This document shows positions 25,692 to 37,178 of a stretch of DNA of 64,000 bases, one piece after another; the stretch's first letter is position 1, and each line of letters starts with the position of its first letter. Location of the stretch: contig NW_001798966.1 of assembly GCF_000165425.1 (NCBI RefSeq), forward strand, positions 1 to 64,000, given 5' to 3'. Both the position numbers and the translations under genes were made by a program. The notes under the pieces are model-generated. The model did not search any database and had not been told where the DNA came from. It was given only the letters and a program-made list of their open reading frames with translations. This DNA comes from Paramecium tetraurelia (lineage: Eukaryota > Ciliophora > Oligohymenophorea > Peniculida > Parameciidae).

Positions 25692-27163
25692 ATGAATCAG
25701 ATAAAAGAGCTTGAGATTAAATGTTCTATAGAAGATCATGATTATGCCTAATTAGTTTGTTTAAATAAAGAGTGTAAAGCTAATAGAGTTTATTGTGACT
25801 AATGTATAAGAAATGGAGATCACATTGCTCATATTAATGATTAATGGAATATATAAAAATTAATTCTGATTTTTTAGAATATAGAGAAAGAAAGCGAAAC
25901 CTTAAAATCAGATTTGTGTTTGATAAATTAAGAAATTAATAAAATATTTACTTAATTAAATTAAAAGATTACAAAGAAATATCAATATTCCAAAGAGAGA
26001 TTATAAAAATTGGATGCAAAACAATTACATTAAATCTTAAATTACATTATTAAATATGAAGAAGTTGAAAAAAGTGTATTAAACGAAGTTAAAAAATGTT
26101 CAGATGATATGATCATGCAAATAAAAAGATATACTTCAGAATTGAAAATAGAAGAGTTACTCATTAAAAATTCAAGAAAAATAAAATACAACACAGTTAT
26201 TTTAAAAAGGTATTGAATCATTAATTTAGGATATTAATTATATTAAGAAGATAATGAATATGAGGAAGCAATCAAATTATTTGATGATGCATTATTTATT
26301 AATCCTGATCATTTGAATTCTATCACTTCGAAAGGTATAAACTAAACTAAAAATTTTTTAGCTGAATGCTTAAAATAGCTTAAGAATTACAATGATGCAA
26401 TCCTATATATTGATAGAGCTTTATCTATAGATTCAGTGCAAGTCGATTCTTTATATACAAAAGGTAAAATCCGTAATCAATGTTTTAGCTCAATGTATAT
26501 ACATGCTTGATAATTTCAATGATGCAATTCTATGGTGCGATAAAGGTTTATTTATAGATCCAAAACATATCAATTCTTTATAAACGAAAGGTTAAAATTC
26601 AGACAATAATATTTAGCGGAATGTTTAAGAATGCTTGGCGATTACAAAGATGCAATTCTATGGGCTGATAAAGTTTTGTCTATCGATTCAAAAAATGTCA
26701 ATTCATTACATACTAAAGGTTTGAATTCAGTTAATAAGATAATAGCTGAATGTTTAAAATGGCTTGATAATTACAAAGATGCAATTTTATGGGCTGATAA
26801 AGCTTTATCTATCAATTCAAAGCATATCAATTCATTATTTACAAAAGGTATATTTTACTACATTAGGCGAATCATTAAGAATGTTGGGTGAATATGAAGA
26901 CGCCATTAAGATATTAGATGTAGCATTGAATTAAAATCCGAATCATGATTAATCTCTCGTCTGCAAAGGTCTATTGTATTTCTATTCTTTTAGGAGCCTG
27001 TTTACAATCATTATAAAAATATTAAGAAGCCATCAATTGCTATAATTAGGCAATTTAGATCAATCCAAATTATTAATTTGTTCAAAATCAAAAAAGTATA
27101 TATTAGTTTAGATCTATAGTTGTTTGTGAAAATCAACTGAAGAAACAATAAATTAGAAAATGA
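25692..27163 (+). CDS. B-box-like/coiled-coil protein with one-exon-per-TPR structure; interrupted by one TGA
   Basis: ATG 25692 opens a frame with Cys/His zinc ligands (CSIEDH, CLNKEC, CDQC, GDHIAH), then coiled coil to about residue 170. From 26229 come about seven TPR units (for example DNYKDAILWADKALSINSKH). Six short introns lie at 26335-26361, 26464-26488, 26591-26616, 26719-26745, 26848-26866 and 26969-26993 (19-27 nt); each splits the Gly codon at the end of a TPR, and the five exons between them are each exactly 102 nt. TGA 27161-27163 ends the frame. One flaw: an in-frame TGA at 26214-26216, between the coiled coil and the first TPR, sits inside a perfect-looking 20-nt intron (26210-26229) whose removal would shift the frame. 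So it is either a recent pseudogene, an error of one base, or a gene with regulated splicing. Some introns begin GTT or GTC, unusual for Paramecium. Confidence 0.75.
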
Positions 27164-28440
27164 TAACTTGAATAATATATTGATTTAAACCATCAACTAT
27201 AATTATAATAAAATTCATTTATCAATTTAACATTATTTTTTTTTTCTTAGAAAATAAATTTTATCCTCACTCTAACTTATTAAATTCTTGTATTTGGAAC
27301 TTTATAAATACATCCCTCCTTCAAAATCATAAAAAATATATCATTATTAAATTTTTGAAATCAATTGTATTTCATTATTATAATTTTATTTGATTTTTAT
27401 AGAAGTTAAATGTTAGAATAGTTTACTTAGCTTGAAAGCAATAAAATATATGAATTAGATTAAATAAGGAAGATTAATAACAGCAAATAATACATAATCC
27501 AAATTTTTCAACAATTAATTCGAGATGAATTGCGATTTCTAGCAATATTTTTATTTAGAATACTTAGCTAAAAAGCTATGTAATGCCAATAGACTTTTAT
27601 TAGAATCATGATGGAGAAAAACATGGATAATATCTTTTAACATTTAATTACTTACGAATTCTATTTATTCTTTCATCTAATGTCATGCTGAAGTTATTAT
27701 TTTTTTAAATAAAGGAAGGATAAAAAATATTTCATTCGTCCATGGCAGGTCTTTCACAATCTCTTAAGCAAGGTCTAAGATATAGTCAAACACTATACAT
27801 TTGGATTAACATTACATAGAGAATAAAAATAACTTTATGAGAAGCATAATCCTAAGAAATTAAATGGCAAATTAGTGTTCCATATATAATGCTAAAAGTA
27901 TTGACTATGTTAAATTTTAAATTATATAAGCTTGTACTTTATCAATATTATAATTTGTGAATCTGATACTCTAGCGGTGTAAAACATTTCATTTATATGT
28001 TATGAATAAATTCAATTATTTGTGTAAGAAATCATCTTATACTGCTACTACTTTAAACTTTATGAATTTCAAACTTTCGTCAGGCAGATAATTATCATAA
28101 TAAGAAAAACAACAATTGCAAATATTGAAGCAAGAAAGAGAGAATTAATTAAGGGAGAGACTTACTGAAACCTCTATTTTCCTAAATTATCTTTCTTTTT
28201 TGTACTTGAAATTTTTGGATTATATCACAAATAAATAAATCTTTCTTAATATAATTGTTTATTTTGCTATATATTTTAGAACTGAAAGTGAAGAAAAATT
28301 AAGAGGATTGGTATAATGATTAAGCTTGAGTTCATGTATTTCTAAGTACTATGAGGGTATAATGTGTAAGCAAAAATCTTCATAATTAATTTTTGCTTAA
28401 TAGAATAAATTTGCTAAATAATATTACTCTACCTGAAATT
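27164..28440. other. Intergenic with one doubtful small ORF
   Basis: An ORF of 93 codons runs from ATG 27410 to TGA 27689-27691 on the plus strand (starts MLEQFTQLESNKIYELDQ); about 12% of its codons start with G and no family is recognised, so it is mentioned only. Nothing else seen. Confidence 0.35.
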
Positions 28441-29970
28441 GTAGGGGGCATCAATAAATCATTTTCTTACTAAGCAGCATTTTATAATTTTAAATATATC
28501 CTTTACAGAATTTAAGTTTATAAAAATAAAAATATGGAATATTACTTAAGTCCTCTATATTATAGCCCCATAGATTCCATTTTGCAAAAAGAATGAGTCT
28601 TGCTAATAATTAGTAATTTTTTCTTATTAAATTGAAGGGGGTCACATTGTTTTGTTAGGATTCTTTCTAATTTTACTTTGAGAAGTCCACGCTTAGTTGA
28701 AAATTTGAGAAATAGACTTAAACTCTCTTTTTTTTTAACAGCAACTTCTTCTATCATACTTTTATTTTAAAACTGCCACCCATTCCTCTAACAAATAATG
28801 TCAAGTTGCAATGAAGCTCCGCGAGCTTAAAACAAGTTTAATCTCCATCGTTTAACTGGGTAATTATTTCTGTGACAAGTTCAAGATGTTGCCAATAATT
28901 CTTCAACAGAACAAAACCCTTTTGGAATATTTACGTTAATAATCCTCATTCCTGCTCTTGAGCTAGGATTATTCCATTTGGCCTCAAAACTTAGTTTCAT
29001 CATTGCATCAATACTATTTTTTCGATATTGATAATAAGGATAGGAATTTGATAGTTGTTAGGGATAAGAATGATATTCGATGACAATAGAAAATTAAGGA
29101 TTGGATTTACAATTTTATGTATTAAGAGGGAATGATAACAGATATTCAACAAATGAGTTATTAAATAAATGGACTATTATGGTTGGCTTTTCTATTCTAT
29201 ATTTTTTCCTTTTTAAAAGAACAAGCTTAAAAGATGCTATAGTACATCGACTTTGAATTTCATTAAGCATAACTGATTTCTTTCAATCTGTTTAGTTCAG
29301 TTTCCTTGAATCTCGTTTTTAAATTTTTATTGCTTAATATCGTACAACACATTTTTGCCATTTCAAAACTGTGGTGTATAAACGAATTCATTACTGATAA
29401 TCAAATAGACTTAAAATAGCAATCAACAATCTGAATTTGATCAATAGCTAAAGAGAGCAAAAATTTTAATTCTATTGGTAAAAATGGATGCTTCTCTCTC
29501 CTTGCTTCTCAAACCATTGCTTAATTTGAAACAGTAAGGTTCGAAATCTATTTTGATGAATAAAATTAAATAAATTAAACAATTCTAATTACTAGAATTA
29601 AAAGGTTTTAATCAACCAGTGAAATGGATCTAGCACATCTTAGAGATCATGAGTGAGAAAAATCCAAATAATATAGATCTATCAAGGTGCTGTATCTACT
29701 CGTAAAATATGATCCACCATAGGAATTGGCTACCCATCTTTGCCTACTGTCATTCGTCAGGGTTGGGAGGCAAATTTTTTGGTTCCTTCATTCCCTAATT
29801 ATCTGACTAAGGTAGATGTCGGATGAGACTGGTTATGTCAGCATCAATCAAATGATTTTGTGGCAAGAGAGTCATGATCTTCTCAGCTAGTGCACAGATT
29901 CCCTAACTTATTAAGAGTTAACTATATTTTTAACATAGTAATTTATTAAAAATGATCATTAGCTTGAGAG
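28441..29970 (-). pseudogene. Decayed gene resembling the C-terminal part of alpha-2-macroglobulin (thioester) proteins
   Basis: Reading the minus strand, coherent coding pieces lie in the expected order but in shifting frames. 29960-29755 carries AEKIMTLLPQNHLIDADITS and LPPNPDE; 29755-29685, after a shift of one base, carries MTVGKDGQPIPMVDHILRVD. Near 29500 lies IKQWFEKQGERSIHF, resembling the WLxxQxxxGxFxSTQ segment of thioester domains. 29150-28880 is open and includes LSFEAKWNNPSSRAGMRIIN and VNIPKGFCSVEELLATS, resembling the AGMxIxxVxLxxGFxxxxExL core of the macroglobulin receptor-binding domain. 28880-28757 and 28757-28440 continue in other frames. G+C reaches about 41% over 29700-29910, far above background, as expected for former coding sequence. 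At least four breaks. Family identity is from remembered motifs and is uncertain; the pseudogene status is firmer. Confidence 0.5.
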
Positions 29971-30746
29971 AAAATACCCAGATCACTGATAAAATTGAAA
30001 GCCTTGAAAAGTCAAGAACCCATTTAAGATAATTTTTGATTTCATCTTACTTGAACTAATAGTGATGTTTGAAAATAAATAATAATGATCTCAACTACCA
30101 GCAAATAATCATTTCAATATTTTACTTTAACTGTAAACTCTATTCCATGTAAACAATTTCTAATAAGAAAATTAAGCAGAATTTAAATAATAAAATATGT
30201 AATTTTCATGATTAAGAATTAACAAAAAATATAAAATGGGAAACTAACATTATTTTTTAAATTTATCCAATCCTAAGTATTTTATATTAAGAAATTCTTC
30301 ATGAATTTATTATTAAACTATTTCTTAGGTAAATCAACTTATTAGAATTTGAATTTTTAATAGCATTTATGAAATGATAAATTTATGCTAGAACATTGTG
30401 AAAGTAGAACATTCAATAAAAATTAACTGTTTTGAATAAATCTAAATTGAAATTGAGTAATCGAATTTAAGTTGAATATTCTACAAAAAAAGAAATCTTT
30501 GTAGAAATCTTTTTTGGAGTTTGGCCCTAAAATGCTTGGGTTGCGGTTATTTATTTTATGCCTACCATTATTATGACTATTAAAATTAAAGGAAGACTGA
30601 GATTTAAAATGATAAGAAGGATATAATTTTCATTCTACTTTACTTTGTAAATAATTTATTCATGTTTAAGTTTAAATAATTTTTTTTTATGATCACTTAA
30701 TGTATTTTTGTTGATTGAATTATTAAATTGTGAACTTTAATTATTC
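29971..30746. other. Spacer, no gene seen
   Basis: A+T-rich spacer before the MORN gene, which presumably contains its promoter. It may also hold the eroded 5' part of the adjacent decayed gene. Confidence 0.4.
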
Positions 30747-32597
30747 ATGCAACATTTCGAAAATCAAGACTAAAATTCAGAAGACTTTGAGTTGCTAGTT
30801 TGGGAATAAGGAGCTAATCATTTCCTAAGATAGGCCACTTTTACTGTTATATAAAATCAATCTGATTTAATTACTTGCGTTAGGAATGGAATTATTTTTT
30901 AATTTAAAGTATCGGAGATAATATTCTTGTTTAGAAATTAGATTTAGCTGATGGCTCAAGTATCACAAAAAATCTCTTACATATTAAATATTTTAAATGG
31001 GCAGGAAAGGAAGGTAAAGAGAAATAGAAAATTGGCAAATGGGTAGTCTATTGGAAAAATAAAGAATAATAAATAGGAGGGTTTTATGATAATTAAGGTC
31101 GATAATAAGGATTATGGAGATTAAATTATGAAAATTTTTGGGAGTATTGTAATTTACATATCCTAAGTTTGGCTTAAATTGTTTATGCTGGAATTTATGA
31201 AAGTGGAATTCAAACACAAAAATGGGACACTGTTCTTAACAATAATAAAATGTAATTATTTTGGGAAGAATTTTAGTGGAGGAGGATGTTACGATTATAA
31301 AGGTTAAAAGAAAGGAAAATGGACAGAGCTACACTAAAACTTTTTTAAATGCAACCATAGCCATTGTGATGCTACGTATGTAGGATAGTATTTGGAGGGA
31401 AGAAAGTAAGGATTTTGGTAATCTTTTTTCTCAAATAAAATGATGTAATTTATTACTTTAATTATAGTGGGGGAGGTATTTACAATGATGATGGTCAAAA
31501 GAATGGTTTTTGGGTTGAATTAAGTGATTACTTAAATGAGTATTGAATAAAATTATTGATAGTCTTAATTAGATTATTTATATGGGTACATATAACGATG
31601 GTCTACCAATTGGAATATGGGAGGTTTTACTAATTTACGATAAAAAGCATACATAAATGTAAAAATATCAATACTATACAAAATCAAGTGGTGGAGGTGC
31701 TTATAATGATGAAGGAAAAAAGAATGGTAGATGGGTTGATTTGTGTAGGGATTGGTTAAAGTAATTATAAATTCCGATGGATAGTGGAAACAAGGAAATC
31801 ACTTTGGTTGGCGAGTATAAAAACGGAAAAAAAATTGGGTTATGGAATACTTTTAATTGGTATAACCAATCCATGTAACATTTAAATTTGAAGATTAAAG
31901 TGGTGGTGGAGAATTTGAAGATGGAATTAAGAAAGGATAATGGGTTGAGTTGCATGATAATTGGCATCAAAAGTTCTTTTTCATTTAAATGTAGATGGCC
32001 TTAAATATCATATAAAGGTATTTATTAAAATGGAAAAAAAAATGGAAGATGGGATACTTATGACAATTACAATGCAAAAGAGAAACTTATGTTAAATTCT
32101 TATTATTATTTAAGTGGTGGTGGATAGTTTAAAGGTGGAATAAAAAATGGAAACTGGATAGATGTACATGATGAATGGATTCCAAAGTAATAATAAATTA
32201 AATTGGTAGTTGGAGAGAAATTACTTATCATGGTGAATATTGTATGGGCAAAAAGCTTGGTACATGGAAAACTTTTGAGTAACAAGATAGATTAATGTAA
32301 TAATTTAATATCATAAATTTAAAGAGGAGGAGGAGCATTTAATGAAAATGGAGCAAAGAATGGTTAATGGATTGATGCTGATGAAAGATGGAATTTTTAG
32401 TATTCAATTTATTATCAATCAATAGAAGTTCTGAGGTTATATATGAAGGTGAATATAGGAATAATAAAAAAATTGGAGAATGGAAGAAAATAGATATATT
32501 AAATGGTAAAAATAGTAGTCTGTATTTAATTAAAATTAACATTAGTGATTGCGAATATTATAATGAAGATGGACCGTTGATTGAATCTAAATTATGA
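30747..32597 (+). CDS. MORN-type repeat protein with nine tiny introns, 542 aa
   Basis: Nine introns (30909-30934, 31252-31276, 31445-31467, 31540-31562, 31875-31900, 31973-31994, 32187-32209, 32297-32324, 32400-32425; 22-28 nt) leave exactly 543 codons ending at TGA 32595-32597. The protein is a series of about seven modules, each pairing GGGxYDxxGxKxGxW with a MORN-like YxGEYxNGKKxGxW (for example YKGIYQNGKKNGRW). MORN repeats bind membranes or act as rulers in protist cortex assembly; that role is inferred. Introns recur at matching places: before GGG (phase 2) and before the MORN strand, showing that intron-bearing modules were duplicated. Some acceptors are AAG instead of TAG. The first about 55 residues before intron 1 are unrelated to the repeats. 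Intact; its last exon converges on the next minus-strand gene. Confidence 0.9.
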
Positions 32598-32892
32598 TAA
32601 GAGAGCTTGAGAAATATAAGTTAATAAATATAAAGAGTATAATTATTTAAAATTCGTGAGGTAAAAATCTTTAATATTATCAAAACTGTTTTTGATTATT
32701 CTAAATTACCTAAACTAAATAAAAAATACATTAAATTATTAATTAGATGAAATTTATGAAACATAATCATTTTTTTAGAATAAATGAAAAAGAAGATTAA
32801 TAATCCAAATCGTATAAGATTAAAAAAGCCGAAGACTAACATTTTGATTAATTTATTCTTATAACTATAGCCTGAAATGAAAACTTTATTTT

Positions 32893-34072
32893 TCATTTCC
32901 TTTTTTCATTTAAGCTGGATGCTGGAAAATTAGATAATAACTTAATCTCTGTAGTTTACTTATAACATCTAAATAGGAAAGTTAAACATACATTGCTTTA
33001 AAGATAAAGGAATCAAATGTGTTTGAATGATAAGTTTTAGATTTTATCCAATGGCTGAAAATCTTTTGAGACTCCAAGGCTTAATCAAATAAATGTATAT
33101 TTAAATTTTCACTTCTACAGTTTGATTCCTCTACTTTTTCTAGATTTAAGTTTTTCATAGAAATTTTTTCATTCAAAACATTTGATAGAAAGTAATCAAT
33201 ATGCTATTAATATTCATCTCCTAGAATTAATTTGAATTAGTTTATTATATTTTTAGCATGTTCCTTTTCTTTTAGTAAAACTTTCTTCAAGTTGTCTTTA
33301 TATTAACTTATCAAATCATAATGAATTGCATTCGAAAGATTTAATTATAAAATTACCTTGTTCCTACTTAAAACAATCATAGGATGGCTAGGGTACTCTT
33401 TAAAATGTTCCTTTACCGCTTTTAAAGAATATAAAAGATTAACAAAGTTTTACAAATCCTCATAAACATAATATTCAATTTATTGTAATTCACTCTAATA
33501 CTCTGTCTTATTCTCAATCTGATAAACTATATTTTTTTCTGTTGGGTTAGTACTCGTTTATTGAACAATTTAGCTTGATTCAGAATCAACAGCTTTCTTT
33601 CCTTCAACACCATTAAAAATATTATTCAGAATTAAAGTACATTGCTTCTATTCATTGAAATTTATAAATTATTCTAATTTTGAATTCATTTTTACAATTA
33701 ATGCTTGATTTATTTACATAATTTCATTATTGAAAGATGATTCATTATTACCCTATATTTTTTCATTTTATATTAGTTTGTCAAGCTCTTTAAGGAAACT
33801 ATAATCCTTATTCAATTATCTTATTTAATTAAAACTTTTTATCCATTCTTTATAATTTTCAATTAATTTATTTTTTTCTATATTAACATAATATTTTTAA
33901 TAATCAATATTCTACTACAATTATTTTACTTATTTTATATTTTTTTATTTTTTATTTTTTAATATTTCTAAATTACTTATTATATTTTTTTCAATCAATT
34001 ATTATTCTTTTTTTAAATATAACATTTTATTTATATTATTAAATTTTTTTATATATTTTTTATATAATATTT
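32893..34072 (-). CDS. Coiled-coil protein, 5' end lost in sequence gap; at least 369 aa
   Basis: The minus frame is open from the gap edge to a 23-nt intron (32969-32991) and then stops at TGA 32893-32895. An ATG at 34025 gives 369 residues, but relatives start with Cys/His motifs that are absent here, so the true start is probably inside the gap. The sequence is Lys/Asn/Gln-rich coiled coil in its first 150 residues. Near the end, SQKIFSHWIKSK resembles the segment that leads into a TLDc domain in Paramecium relatives, but the domain itself is missing, so this may be a 3'-shortened family member. Without the intron the frame would run on into the antisense of the MORN gene, which supports the intron. 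Function unknown. Confidence 0.7.
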
Positions 34073-34489
34073 NNNNNNNNNNNNNNNNNNNNNNNNNNNN
34101 NNNNNNNNNNNNNNNNNNNNNNNNNNNNNNNNNNNNNNNNNNNNNNNNNNNNNNNNNNNNNNNNNNNNNNNNNNNNNNNNNNNNNNNNNNNNNNNNNNNN
34201 NNNNNNNNNNNNNNNNNNNNNNNNNNNNNNNNNNNNNNNNNNNNNNNNNNNNNNNNNNNNNNNNNNNNNNNNNNNNNNNNNNNNNNNNNNNNNNNNNNNN
34301 NNNNNNNNNNNNNNNNNNNNNNNNNNNNNNNNNNNNNNNNNNNNNNNNNNNNNNNNNNNNNNNNNNNNNNNNNNNNNNNNNNNNNNNNNNNNNNNNNNNN
34401 NNNNNNNNNNNNNNNNNNNNNNNNNNNNNNNNNNNNNNNNNNNNNNNNNNNNNNNNNNNNNNNNNNNNNNNNNNNNNNNNNNNNNNNNN
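34073..34489. other. Sequence gap (417 N)
   Basis: Run of N. The left flank (about 33860-34072) is almost pure A+T, which probably stopped the assembly. Confidence 0.99.
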
Positions 34490-34836
34490 GTTTTTAAATT
34501 ATTATTATTAGCAACAAATATTAGTTCTTTTTATTTTTTCAATCATTTTTTGGTTTCATTTTTTCCGTTAATCACATTTTTGTTAAGAATTTTAATTTAA
34601 ATAATTAAACCACGGAAGATCCCATTTTTAAGCATTTTCATCATATAAAAAAAAAGAATGAATGATTGATGGAATTATACGGGTGAATATTCAAAAATAA
34701 ATATTGAATATTTAATGCTCAATATTGATGTGGAATATGAAAAATTGGAATTAATATAAGTTCAAGAAAAAAATAAAAAAAATGTGATAATAAAAAATTC
34801 CTTAAATGTTAAACATTATCTATCAATTTAAAAATA
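34490..34836. other. Spacer between gap and WD40-like gene
   Basis: A+T-rich 3' flank of the next gene. No gene seen. Confidence 0.5.
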
Positions 34837-36516
34837 TCAATATTATTCTTAAAATTCTCTAATTTAAATCTCATTTAAAGAAGGATCATATATTATGAGA
34901 ATCTCTCCATTATCACTAATACTTCCATTTAGATTTCCATCTCTAAGTTCTATTGATTATGCTAAATTGCACTCATAATTTTAAAAATCTGACGAAAAAG
35001 AAAATTTTAAGATATTTATAGCACTTCCATTAATACTTAATAATAAATTCTTAAATGCAACAAAGATCCCAATTTAATAATAGGATACTTCTTCTTTTTT
35101 AATTGTTCCCTTATAAATAATTTCACTAGTTTTTATATATTGTTTTATGTTGGAGTCAAATGAGTAGAGGGATACCGCTTAGGATTATTTTTAATAGAAG
35201 CTAAACGTGAAGTTGTTTATGTAACAAACTCCAGTTCCAATTATTTGTATTTTTTATTTTAATATCCAAATAGAATTAATCAATTCATATATTGTGATAT
35301 TCCAGTGACTAGAAACTATTAATTGATTTCCAACAGGATTAATAGATAAACCGGTAATACATTCACTAGAAATCTAAATTTATTATTCAGAAGTCCAAGA
35401 TTATTTAGCAAATTAATAAAAATAGATAGAATAGCTTCGAGAGAAGAAGAATTCATTTTCAGCAAAGTTCAGTTACAAAAATTAAATCTAGGAAGTTGCT
35501 GCTTTCCTAACAATTTCATATTCATATTTTACTCTAAAAATTGGATTCCAGTTAGTTTTATTAAAAAAATTGGTATACTTTGACCAGATTGTAATAAGTT
35601 AATCTTCAGATGTTGAGATTAATGAGTTTAACATTGTTGTTTTCTTTTTGAAGAAAACGAGATTTTGTACTCTCTAAGTTCCCTTTTCTCTAAGGATTGC
35701 CAATTAATTTACATTTTACTTTTACTTTTGTAAATAAAATTAGATCTCCATAATTTTGATGCCATCATCTTAACCAATAGCAAATAAAGAATTGTCATGA
35801 TTGATTGCCAAAGAATAACATTTGACTTTTTCATTTAATTAAAATTTCGTTTTAAACTCATAAGAAAAAGGTTTTTTGTTACCAATAATTGTTCTAGGTA
35901 ATTGTTAAAAAGTGTGTTCAGGTTTGTTTTTTGTATCTTCCTGCCTAACCAACATTACCTTCTTGCCAATCAATTAATTCAAAATTATTTATATTTTATT
36001 TTTTTCTTCATAGTACTCAAATTTAATCAAGCTACTAATTGTTTCACTACACCACTTTTCATTGATTTTTTTTAGATCTATAGGTTCAAAATCTAATTCT
36101 CCTGAATTTTTAATTAAGCTATTCAAACAATCAAAAAAACTATAATTTGCCATCTCTTTTCCAATATCTTTCAGTCGATTTATGAAATTATTCACTCTAT
36201 TTTCGAAATCATCCAACTCTTAAATTATTGTTTTTCTTAGTTAATAAATAGTTCCACTTATTCTTGTTAATTATTGTAATTAAGGGATAAGTTCATTCTC
36301 ATATTCTTTTAACCTCTATTTTAAAGGTTTTTCTATTATTTTTAATACTCCCTATATTGGTTTTAAGTCTTACTCAATCTAATCTATGCATTCTTTGCAA
36401 TATAATCTCTAGTTTGGAAGTAGGTTTGCCTGCAGACTTATTAAACTGACAGGCTGATTGTGTTTAAATTTACAAGAATAATCTTAAAAATTCTCCTTAC
36501 TTTTTACAGTGAACAT
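34837..36516 (-). CDS. Zinc-motif/coiled-coil protein with degenerate WD40 propeller, 559 aa
   Basis: Uninterrupted 560-codon frame. The N-terminal segment has CKFKHNQPVSL and YCKECIDQIE, the Cys/His pattern shared with other family members in this window. Residues about 40-190 form a coiled coil. From about residue 225 (KPFSYEF, then KCYSLAINHDNSLFAIG), beta-propeller strands appear: SEDQLITIWSKY, GLSINPVGNQLIVSSHWN, and SFDSNIKQYIKTSE. GH and WD dipeptides are mostly lost, typical of the degenerate Paramecium WD40 families. Scaffold role inferred. It faces a small plus-strand gene 428 bp away, so the two may share a promoter region. Intact, no intron. Confidence 0.88.
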
Positions 36517-36944
36517 ATATATCGTTACTATCTATTATTAATATAAAGAAATTTGTATAATATAATTTAATTTGTTTTTTGATCAAATTTATTCAATAAT
36601 TGATTGATCCACTCTTCTCATTATTGGTGTCATTTTCTGAATACTTATAAAGCTAAAACTTTATTACCATCTAATCACTTATAATTTGTAATTTCGAATT
36701 TAGAAATAAATTTTGATTTAATCATTTAAACCAATAAAGTTAACCCACCGATTATGATTTAAATAATATTTAGATCATAAATTCATTTATTGATTCATTT
36801 GTTCAAGACTCGAAAAACAAAGTGATTAGAATATCAACATCCAAAAGAACAATCAATTTTTCATAAAATGAGCAATTATTACAATCTTGTTGACATCACA
36901 CACTTAGAACCAATAGATCATTGACCAAAAAAAAATATAGCTAA

Positions 36945-37178
36945 ATGGAATAATAAAAGTAAGTTGTAATCGAATAAAAGATAAAAAATGATAAGAGTTA
37001 TCAAATTTAAGCACTTCTAATTGATGATGTAAATTTAGAAGATGTTAAGATGACCAAATTTATTCAAAATCCAGTAAATGATGGAGCCGTAATAATTTAG
37101 GATTTCATAAAGGCATATATACTATTAAAAACAAATCAATTAAAGACATTCATTTTAAATAATAATAGAAGAACTTGA
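36945..37178 (+). CDS. Small hypothetical protein, 77 aa
   Basis: ATG 36945 to TGA 37176-37178, 78 codons, no intron. The first 20 residues are Lys/Gln-rich, followed by LLIDDVNLEDVKMTKFIQNP and a helical stretch. About 24% of codons start with G, as in secure genes here, which is the main support besides the clean start. No family recognised. A longer gene with unseen exons is possible, though no GT..AG pair extends the frame past the stop. Confidence 0.5.

Noticed and set aside
26210-26229. 20-nt GTA...TAG intron in the TPR gene
   Set aside because: Splicing it shifts the frame and meets a TGA within eight codons, so it was not used in the gene model.
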